NCBI GenBank assembly: GCA_019418195.1
Contig: DYCJ01000121.1
Span: 1 to 7,536 of the forward strand
Reading direction: 5' to 3'
Source of the DNA: Clostridiales bacterium
GTDB lineage: Bacteria; Bacillota; Clostridia; Lachnospirales; Lachnospiraceae
DNA: 7,536 nucleotides
Shown here: one piece after another, positions 1 through 4,873 of the stretch
Layout: each line of letters opens with the position of its first letter
Position numbering within the stretch: position 1 is the stretch's first letter
Notes under the pieces: generated by a model
Database searches by the model: none
What the model was told of the DNA's origin: nothing
The model's input: only the letters and a program-made list of their open reading frames with translations
Translations under genes and position numbers: made by a program

Positions 1-507
1 CTCTCCCACTTCAAAGCCGGAGGCATATCGTGCATTTCTGCCCCAGCAAATACACGGGATGTAGTCTGATTTTCCGTAGGGACGGTTCACAGCCAGCAGG
101 AGGTCGGCGATTTCTCTTCCGAGCGGGGTCTTCCTGTATACCGGCCGTTTGCACATATATCCCTCCAGGAGGATATGGTTCGTCCGCGCACCGTCCGGTT
201 CTTCCTCCACAAATTCAATCTCCCGCGCGAATACTGACAGTACAAGACGGTTTCTCTGTTCTTCATGACGGTTATAGGAACGGAACTGTCCCGTTACCAT
301 GATGCACCGGTTCCGGTAATCCTGTGTTACATCGATCAGCCGCTCCGATACCATGACCGGGATCCTGTCATTCGAGCTGCTCAGCCTCCTGACAAGAATG
401 TCCACCATGTAAAACCCCTCTCCGAACACCTCGTGGCTGTATGTAAACTCTGACACCACTGTTCCTATGACTGTTACCTGATTGTTCTCAATGATCTTAT
501 CTGACAT
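1..507 (-). CDS. SSB-like single-stranded DNA-binding protein with two OB-fold halves (partial, C-terminus outside window)
   Basis: Reading the minus strand from ATG at 507 gives 169 codons without a stop before the window edge, so the C-terminus is missing. The product starts MSDKIIENNQVTVIGTVV. Residues about 10-100 look like one OB fold: a VTVIGTV first strand, a central GFYMVDILV strand, then IPVMVSERL and CIMVTGQFRSYNR. Residues about 111-169 begin a second, more canonical SSB-like OB fold with TPLGREIADLLLAVNR and SDYIPCICWGRNA. A typical bacterial SSB has one OB fold and an acidic tail, so a tandem arrangement would make this an accessory SSB-like protein rather than the replicative SSB; whether it has an acidic tail cannot be seen. 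A purine-rich ribosome binding site (GGAAGGGAG on the minus strand) lies about 11 bases before the ATG. I see no convincing promoter. The function, binding single-stranded DNA in replication or repair, is inferred from family resemblance. Confidence 0.85.
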   Translation of the reverse strand, partial: MSDKIIENNQVTVIGTVVSEFTYSHEVFGEGFYMVDILVRRLSSSNDRIPVMVSERLIDVTQDYRNRCIMVTGQFRSYNRHEEQRNRLVLSVFAREIEFVEEEPDGARTNHILLEGYMCKRPVYRKTPLGREIADLLLAVNRPYGKSDYIPCICWGRNARYASGFEVGE

Positions 508-632
508 AATCTGTAGTTCTCCCTTCCTCTTCCTGGTATTTTTGAGTCAATACTAAATTTATGAATCATCCGTCATGTTTAGAACTGATTTTTCAATGAT
601 TCGTTCGACATCTTTCTCGATGGCTCTTATAG

Positions 633-800
633 AAGTGACAGTTCAGCCCGCGCCATTCGCAAAGCCGCACTCCGTGCTTACCGCGGCTATGCCGCATCTT
701 TGCTCATATGCTGGCACTCAGCTCATCGGGGAGGACAGGGACAGACTCTTATGCAGGCACAAATCTGTCCCTGCCCTCCCCGATGGCTGAACTGTCACTT
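633..800. repeat. Structured GC-rich element with 16-bp terminal inverted repeats (MITE-like or structured RNA)
   Basis: The ends are perfect inverted repeats: AAGTGACAGTTCAGCC at 633-648 and GGCTGAACTGTCACTT at 785-800. Inside are two further folding units, giving a three-way-junction layout. The first (652-715) nests GCCA/TGGC (652-655 with 712-715), GCAAAG/CTTTGC (659-664 with 698-703), a GCAC-TCC-GTGC hairpin (667-677) and a GCGGC-TAT-GCCGC hairpin (683-695). The second is a 22-bp hairpin at 724-785. It has no coding potential and is more GC-rich than the AT-rich flanks. Such architecture suits a non-autonomous mobile repeat (MITE) or a structured RNA. The copy number in the genome cannot be judged from one window. 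The structure is seen directly; the identity is inference. Confidence 0.75.
724..785. repeat. Long internal hairpin: 22-bp inverted repeat with 18-nt loop
   Basis: The left arm at 724-745 begins CATCGGGGAGG and ends CAGGGACAGA; the right arm at 764-785 is its reverse complement except for one position. On the plus strand that position is an A-C mismatch (735 with 774); in a minus-strand RNA the same pair becomes a G-U wobble, so the stem would be continuous. This is a slight hint that the minus-strand transcript is the structured one. There is no T-tract after either arm, so it does not look like a standard intrinsic terminator. It forms one arm of the larger 633-800 element. Confidence 0.85.
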
Positions 801-826
801 GTAAATTATAGATTTTGTGATAGAAT
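799..826 (+). promoter_or_regulatory. Predicted sigma-A promoter of bipA
   Basis: A TTGTAA -35 box (799-804), a 16-bp spacer and a TAGAAT -10 box (821-826) are preceded by an extended -10 TG (818-819). Transcription would start near 833, leaving a leader of about 50 nt. The first two bases of the -35 box are the last two bases of the right terminal repeat of the 633-800 element. A second possible pair, TTACAG (834-839) with TATATA (856-861), would start too close to the gene to be attractive. Confidence 0.5.
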
Positions 827-881
827 AAGAAAGTTACAGTTACAATTTATGACATTATATAAGGAAAGAGTGTTGACAAAT

Positions 882-2708
882 ATGAAAACAAAACGTGAAG
901 ATGTAAGAAATATTGCGATTATCGCTCATGTTGACCACGGTAAGACAACGCTGGTTGATGAGCTTTTAAAGCAGAGCGGTGTATTCCGCGAGAACCAGGA
1001 GGTTGCTGAACGTGTCATGGATTCCAATGACATCGAACGCGAACGCGGAATTACTATTTTATCAAAAAATACTGCAGTACACTACAAAGGAGTAAAGATC
1101 AACATCATCGACACTCCGGGCCATGCCGATTTCGGCGGCGAGGTGGAACGTGTCCTCAAGATGGTAAACGGTGTTATTCTCGTGGTCGATGCTTTTGAGG
1201 GAGCCATGCCCCAGACAAAATTCGTCCTCAGAAAAGCTCTGGAGTTAAGTCTTCCTGTCATTGTATGTATTAACAAGATAGACCGTCCGGAGGCACGCCC
1301 GGACGAAGTGATCGATGAAGTACTTGAACTCTTCATTGACCTTGGCGCATCTGATGAACAGCTTGAATGCCCGTTCGTCTATGCTTCTGCCAAAGCAGGA
1401 GTAGCCGTACTCGACCTCACCGATGAAGAACGAGATATGAAACCGCTCTTCGAAACGATCCTTGACTATATCCCGGCTCCCGAGGGAGATCCCGATGCCC
1501 CGACGCAGGTGCTGATCAGTACCATCGATTACAATGAATATGTCGGCCGCATCGGCATCGGAAAAGTAGACAATGGTACCATTGCCGTTAATCAGGAAAT
1601 GGTACTTGTCAACCATCACGATCCTGACAAGCAGGAGAAAGTAAAGATCAGCCGGCTTTACGAGTTCGATGGTCTTAACAAAGTCGAGGTGAAAGAAGCC
1701 ACCATCGGTTCCATCGTGGCGATCTCCGGCATCTCCGACATTTCCATCGGAGATACCCTCTGCTCTCCAGAGAAACCGGAACCCATCCCGTTCCAGAAAA
1801 TCTCAGAGCCTACTATTGCCATGCAGTTTATCGTGAATGACAGCCCCTTTGCAGGGCAGGAAGGAAAATATGTGACCTCCCGGCATCTGCGGGACCGTCT
1901 CTTCCGCGAACTCAACACGGATGTCAGCCTGCGCGTGGAAGAAATGGAGAATACAGACAGTTTTAAAGTATCCGGACGCGGCGAGCTCCATCTTTCCGTC
2001 CTTATCGAAAACATGCGCAGGGAAGGCTATGAATTTGCAGTCAGCAAAGCGGAAGTTCTCTACAAAACAGACGAGAACGGAAAGAAGCTGGAGCCTATGG
2101 AACTGGCGTATATTGATGTACCGGATGAATTCACCGGCGTTGTGATTGAAAAACTGGGACAAAGAAAGGGCGAGCTCCGGAACATGGGCACTACCGGGGG
2201 CGGCTACACCCGTCTGGAATTTTCCATCCCGTCCAGAGGGCTTATCGGCTACCGCGGGGAATTTCTGACCGACACAAAAGGAAACGGAATCCTGAACACA
2301 AGTTTCGATGGATATGCGCCGTACAAAGGAGATATCCAATATCGCAAACAGGGCTCTCTCATCGCTTTCGAAACAGGAGAATCCGTCACTTACGGATTGT
2401 ATAGTGCGCAGGAGCGTGGTACACTGTTCATAGGTCCCGGCGAAAAAGTATATGCCGGCATGGTCATCGGCCAGAATGGAAAAGCCGAAGATATCGAGCT
2501 CAATGTCTGCAAGACAAAGCATCTGACCAACACGCGTTCCTCCAGTGCCGACGAGGCACTCCGGCTCACGCCGCCGCGCATCCTCAGTCTGGAGCAGGCA
2601 CTCGATTTCATTGATACAGATGAACTGCTCGAAGTAACACCGAAATCTCTGCGTATCCGAAAGAAAATCCTCGATTCCAGGATGCGCAAAAGAGCAAATA
2701 TGAAATAA
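882..2708 (+). CDS. typA: Ribosome-associated translational GTPase BipA/TypA
   Basis: BipA (TypA) is a cytoplasmic GTPase of the EF-G/LepA group that binds the 70S ribosome at the EF-G site and supports 50S assembly and growth under cold or other stress. The 608-residue product matches the usual family length (about 607). The G domain is complete: AHVDHGKT (15-22), the switch I segment ERERGITIL (52-60), DTPGH (77-81), NKID (131-134) and SAKAG (169-173). EF-Tu domain II-like, EF-G III/V-like and the BipA-specific C-terminal domain follow, including [37 protein letters not shown] and the conserved end [20 protein letters not shown] chose ATG 882 ([20 protein letters not shown]) because family similarity starts there. 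The ribosome binding site AAGGA at 861-865 is 16 bases from this ATG but only 7 from an in-frame TTG at 873, which would add three residues, so TTG 873 is a real alternative. An open extension back to 708 is not family sequence. It is followed 14 bp later by the PsiE-like gene, probably co-transcribed. Confidence 0.97.
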   Translation: MKTKREDVRNIAIIAHVDHGKTTLVDELLKQSGVFRENQEVAERVMDSNDIERERGITILSKNTAVHYKGVKINIIDTPGHADFGGEVERVLKMVNGVILVVDAFEGAMPQTKFVLRKALELSLPVIVCINKIDRPEARPDEVIDEVLELFIDLGASDEQLECPFVYASAKAGVAVLDLTDEERDMKPLFETILDYIPAPEGDPDAPTQVLISTIDYNEYVGRIGIGKVDNGTIAVNQEMVLVNHHDPDKQEKVKISRLYEFDGLNKVEVKEATIGSIVAISGISDISIGDTLCSPEKPEPIPFQKISEPTIAMQFIVNDSPFAGQEGKYVTSRHLRDRLFRELNTDVSLRVEEMENTDSFKVSGRGELHLSVLIENMRREGYEFAVSKAEVLYKTDENGKKLEPMELAYIDVPDEFTGVVIEKLGQRKGELRNMGTTGGGYTRLEFSIPSRGLIGYRGEFLTDTKGNGILNTSFDGYAPYKGDIQYRKQGSLIAFETGESVTYGLYSAQERGTLFIGPGEKVYAGMVIGQNGKAEDIELNVCKTKHLTNTRSSSADEALRLTPPRILSLEQALDFIDTDELLEVTPKSLRIRKKILDSRMRKRANMK

Positions 2709-2722
2709 ATAAGGAGATACCT

Positions 2723-3337
2723 ATGGAGAAATATGCACGCCTCTTTCTGAAACATCTGACAAAAATCATGGAATTTGTTATTGCCGCCCTTCTGGCATGC
2801 GGCATTATCATTATGATCGTCCAGCTCATATTCTCCATAGGAGCTCTTCCTGACCTGAATACTTATCCGAATTATGACGATCTTCTCACCGCCTGCTTCA
2901 ATCTGATCATCGGTGTTGAACTTATCCGTATGCTTTATCTGCATACTCCGATCACAGTATTTGAAATCCTGCTTTTTGCGATCGCCCGGCAGGTCATCAT
3001 GGACCACTCATCTCCTCTGAACAGCCTGATCGGCGTCGTTGCCATTGCCATACTGTTTGCCACGAGGAAATTTTTGTTCGCAGCATTCGACGAGACCGAG
3101 AAAATAATCTTCCGCGCCTCACAGAAAGTATATCAGATCAACCGGCTGTTCCATCTGGGAATCCCCTGCAGCGACAAAGACGACACTCTGCTGGATGTCC
3201 TTCTCCAGAAAATGGAGGAAGACGATACAGAACCCGGCACAGGAGCGTGTGTGTATTTTACAGATCTCGGACTGCGGATCGCCAAGATCAAAGATGGAAA
3301 AATCACACGGATCGAAGTGATTCGTTCTATACATTGA
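2723..3337 (+). CDS. PsiE-like small integral membrane protein with cytosolic C-terminal domain
   Basis: This 204-residue protein has four likely membrane segments (about 16-39, 52-72, 77-92 and 97-119). The second and third, LIIGVELIRMLYLHTP and ITVFEILLFAIARQVIMD, resemble the phosphate-starvation-inducible PsiE family, whose biochemical role is unknown. After the last membrane segment come a charged stretch (FDETEKIIFRASQKVYQIN) and a soluble C-terminal part of about 60 residues containing an acidic KMEEDDTEPG segment and GACVYFTDLGLRIAKIKDGK, which I do not recognise. PsiE proteins are usually shorter (roughly 135-140 residues), so this looks like PsiE plus an added domain. The ribosome binding site AAGGAG at 2711-2716 is 6 bases before the ATG. 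The gene lies 14 bp after bipA, with no terminator between them, so it is probably translated from the bipA message. Its stop codon sits inside the predicted hpf promoter region. Confidence 0.8.
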   Translation: MEKYARLFLKHLTKIMEFVIAALLACGIIIMIVQLIFSIGALPDLNTYPNYDDLLTACFNLIIGVELIRMLYLHTPITVFEILLFAIARQVIMDHSSPLNSLIGVVAIAILFATRKFLFAAFDETEKIIFRASQKVYQINRLFHLGIPCSDKDDTLLDVLLQKMEEDDTEPGTGACVYFTDLGLRIAKIKDGKITRIEVIRSIH

Positions 3338-3356
3338 CGCTGTTCCATGTTATAAT
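3328..3356 (+). promoter_or_regulatory. Predicted sigma-A promoter of hpf
   Basis: A perfect TATAAT -10 box (3351-3356) carries an extended -10 TG at 3348-3349, and a weak TATACA -35 box (3328-3333) sits 17 bases upstream. The -35 region overlaps the last codons of the PsiE-like gene. Transcription would start near 3363 and give a leader of about 63 nt. This would let hpf be expressed independently of bipA. A TTGACG at 3334-3339 is too close to the -10 box (11 bp) to be its partner. I see no clear stress-sigma consensus. Confidence 0.55.
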
Positions 3357-3357
3357 A

Positions 3358-3399
3358 TTTACATAATACATACACATATTTAACACATGTTTATGTAAA
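3358..3399 (+). repeat. AT-rich inverted repeat in the hpf leader
   Basis: TTTACATAA (3358-3366) and TTATGTAAA (3391-3399) are perfect 9-bp inverted repeats around a 24-nt loop. They lie just after the predicted -10 box and end 11 bases before the AAGGAG ribosome binding site. The repeat could be a regulator-binding site or a weak leader hairpin. It is almost all A/T, so it may be chance. Confidence 0.35.
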
Positions 3400-3425
3400 A
3401 TATGAACAAAAAGGAGTTGAACAGC

Positions 3426-3983
3426 ATGAATTTTATCATCAGTGGAAAAAACATCGAAGTAACTCAGGGACTCAAAGACGCGATCGAACAGAAATTAGGA
3501 AAGCTTGAGAGGTACTTCACTCCTGAAACAGAAATCATCGTAACCTTGAGCGTAGAAAAAGGACGCCAGAAGATCGAGGTAACAATCCCGGTCAAAGGAA
3601 ACATCATCCGCTCAGAGCAGACGAGCAATGACATGTATGTATCCATCGATCTTGTAGAAGAGATCATCGAACGCCAGCTGCGCAAATACAAAAACAAGCT
3701 GGTGGCGAAGAATCAGGGACATCCCACTTCAGCCGCACCGACCGGAAGCATCCGGAAAGAGTTCATTGATTCTGAAGAGGATTCCCCCGAAGATGACGAA
3801 ATCCGCATCGTGCGCACGAAGAAGTTCGGTATCAAACCAATGTATCCGGAAGACGCCTGCATCCAGATGGAGCTTCTGGGACACAGTTTTTTCGTATTCT
3901 CCAATGCGGAGACAGAAGAGGTCAATGTAGTATATAAGAGAAAAGACGGTTCTTTCGGACTGATTGAGCCTGAATTTTCATAA
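3426..3983 (+). CDS. hpf: Ribosome hibernation promoting factor, long form (HPF/YfiA/RaiA family)
   Basis: Long HPF binds the 30S decoding region and, through its C-terminal domain, pairs two ribosomes into inactive 100S dimers in stationary phase or stress. The 185-residue product has both parts. Residues 1-95 form the beta-alpha-beta-beta-beta-alpha ribosome-binding domain (MNFIISGKNIEVTQGLKDAI, KLERYF, MYVSIDLVEEIIERQLRKYK). An acidic linker (about 96-124, with DSEEDSPEDDE) follows, then the dimerisation domain (about 125-185) with IVRTKKFGIKPMYPEDACIQ, LLGHSFFVFSN and NVVYKRKDGSFGLIEPE. The start at 3426 is chosen because AAGGAG (3411-3416) lies 9 bases before it and the family sequence starts at MNFIISG; an in-frame ATG at 3402 precedes the ribosome binding site and is unlikely. 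It has its own predicted promoter and a strong terminator, but read-through from bipA is possible. Confidence 0.97.
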   Translation: MNFIISGKNIEVTQGLKDAIEQKLGKLERYFTPETEIIVTLSVEKGRQKIEVTIPVKGNIIRSEQTSNDMYVSIDLVEEIIERQLRKYKNKLVAKNQGHPTSAAPTGSIRKEFIDSEEDSPEDDEIRIVRTKKFGIKPMYPEDACIQMELLGHSFFVFSNAETEEVNVVYKRKDGSFGLIEPEFS

Positions 3984-4013
3984 GTCGTAATAGTTCAGTC
4001 GTCTTACGTAAGG

Positions 4014-4051
4014 CGCCGGGTTTATGCCTGCATAAAACCCGGCGTTTTTTT
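4014..4051 (+). terminator. Rho-independent terminator of hpf
   Basis: CGCCGGG-TTTATG (4014-4026) pairs with CATAAA-A-CCCGGCG (4031-4044), giving 13 base pairs with one bulged A at 4037 and a CCTG loop, followed by seven T residues (4045-4051). There is no matching A-run on the left side, so it acts for the plus strand only. It lies between hpf and the convergent yigZ stop. Confidence 0.93.
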
Positions 4052-4069
4052 AATCATATAAATGTTCTC

Positions 4070-4723
4070 TTATTCTTCCCATACTTCCACGCCGTTCCCG
4101 GTCCGGGCAAACCAGCATGTGCCTGCTTTATCTATAGCCGCCTGTCCATTGGTCCCTTCAAGCACATCTTTCGTGAAAGCGTTCTCTTCCTCTTCCGGAA
4201 CGAGCAGGAAGATGTCCACCCTGTCTGTATAAACTGTATCCAGGATATACAGATCTCTCTGGGCAATAAGATACTGTATTTTCCCGAGTCCGGTGTAATC
4301 TGTATGAATAACCAGTTTAAATCCGAAGATCCGGGTAATGATCACAGTATCCGAAAGCGCTGCGGCAGATGCAGCCGTATATGCACGCACCAGTCCGCCT
4401 GTCCCGAGGAGCGTACCTCCGAAATATCTCGTCACGACCACAAACACATCAGTCACATTCCGTCCGCGAATCACTTCAAGGATCGGTTTTCCGGCAGTTC
4501 CGGCAGGCTCCCCGTCATCACTCATCCTCTCAGACGCAGGATTTCTTCCGATCACATAAGCCCAGCAGTGATGTCTTGCATCCCAGTATCTTTTTTTAAC
4601 CTCTTCCAGATGAGCAAATGCTTCTTCTTCTGAAACAACAGGGTAGACTTCTGCGATAAAGCGGGACTTTTTCTCTGTATACTCTCCCGCGCCTCCCCTG
4701 TATACGGTATCATATCTGTCCAT
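4070..4723 (-). CDS. YigZ/IMPACT family protein (UPF0029 plus DUF1949)
   Basis: The product has 217 residues, close to the usual YigZ length (about 205-215). The N-terminal UPF0029/IMPACT domain shows EKKSRFIAEVYPV (18-30), the signature region RHHCWAYVIG (50-59) and SDDGEPAGTAGKPIL (68-82), then VVVTRYFGGTLLGTGGLVRA (95-114). A ferredoxin-like DUF1949 domain follows (about 134-190). Eukaryotic IMPACT regulates the eIF2alpha kinase GCN2; the bacterial role is unproven. The start at 4723 (MDRYDTVYRGG) is chosen because AAGGAG on the minus strand lies 6 bases upstream; an in-frame ATG 12 codons earlier lacks family similarity and would include the ribosome binding site. It faces hpf tail to tail and is divergent from the PBP gene. 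I see no terminator of its own in the short gap before the hpf terminator. Confidence 0.95.
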   Translation of the reverse strand: MDRYDTVYRGGAGEYTEKKSRFIAEVYPVVSEEEAFAHLEEVKKRYWDARHHCWAYVIGRNPASERMSDDGEPAGTAGKPILEVIRGRNVTDVFVVVTRYFGGTLLGTGGLVRAYTAASAAALSDTVIITRIFGFKLVIHTDYTGLGKIQYLIAQRDLYILDTVYTDRVDIFLLVPEEEENAFTKDVLEGTNGQAAIDKAGTCWFARTGNGVEVWEE

Positions 4724-4771
4724 CAGGCTCTCCTTTCCGTCAGAAAGTCCACTCGTCAAACTGACTCTAAT

Positions 4772-4800
4772 ATATTAGCAAAAAATATAGAAAATATGAA
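4772..4800 (-). promoter_or_regulatory. Predicted sigma-A promoter of yigZ
   Basis: On the minus strand a TTCATA -35 box (4795-4800) is followed by a 17-bp spacer and TAATAT (4772-4777), with an extended -10 TG just before it. Transcription would start near 4765, giving a leader of about 42 nt. The -10 box lies inside a perfect 12-bp palindrome, CTAATATATTAG (4767-4778). The hexamers match the consensus only partly and the DNA is AT-rich, so this is tentative. Confidence 0.4.
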
Positions 4801-4815
4801 GATTTTATTTTTAAC

Positions 4816-4844
4816 TTTATTTATATGCGCATATTTGATATAAT
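4816..4844 (+). promoter_or_regulatory. Predicted sigma-A promoter of the PBP gene
   Basis: A perfect TATAAT -10 box (4839-4844) has an extended -10 TG at 4836-4837. The -35 region 17 bp upstream (TTTATT, 4816-4821) is weak, as is usual for extended -10 promoters. A perfect 12-bp palindrome, ATATGCGCATAT (4823-4834), fills most of the spacer. Transcription would begin near 4851, only about 23 nt before the GTG start and just ahead of the ribosome binding site. Confidence 0.55.
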
Positions 4845-4873
4845 CATGGGAGTTGAAAAGGAGGATGTTATTC

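Larger units (their letters stand above)
508..881. other. Divergent intergenic region between the SSB-like gene and bipA
   Basis: This 374-bp stretch has no credible gene. From left to right it holds the ribosome binding site of the SSB-like gene (about 518-530, minus strand), an AT-rich stretch to 632 without a clear promoter for that gene, the GC-rich structured element at 633-800, the predicted bipA promoter (799-826) and the bipA leader. Short open frames across the element (starting at 575 and 708) are by-products of its GC-rich sequence. The upstream extension of the bipA frame to 708 lacks any BipA-family sequence. Confidence 0.8.

Noticed and set aside
508..632. Promoter for the SSB-like gene (for example TTCTAA with TAAATT on the minus strand)
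   Set aside because: The best hexamer pairs match the consensus too poorly to call; the real start site may lie elsewhere.
724..785. Long hairpin as an intrinsic terminator for either flanking gene
   Set aside because: Neither side carries a T-tract, and both flanking genes start away from it, so no transcript end is expected there.
575..790. Small plus-strand open frame across the 633-800 element
   Set aside because: It follows the inverted repeats, has no plausible ribosome binding site and resembles no protein; it is a product of GC-rich sequence without stops.
708..881. Upstream extension of bipA by 58 codons to an ATG at 708
   Set aside because: The added sequence reads through the structured element and the predicted promoter, has no BipA-family similarity and lacks a ribosome binding site at 708.
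1803..2522. 239-codon minus-strand open frame inside bipA
   Set aside because: It is antisense to a fully conserved GTPase gene, has no ribosome binding context and no recognisable domain.
4003..4012. CTTACGTAAG palindrome just before the hpf terminator
   Set aside because: It is a short 10-bp palindrome between convergent gene ends with no T-tract or other context; probably chance.
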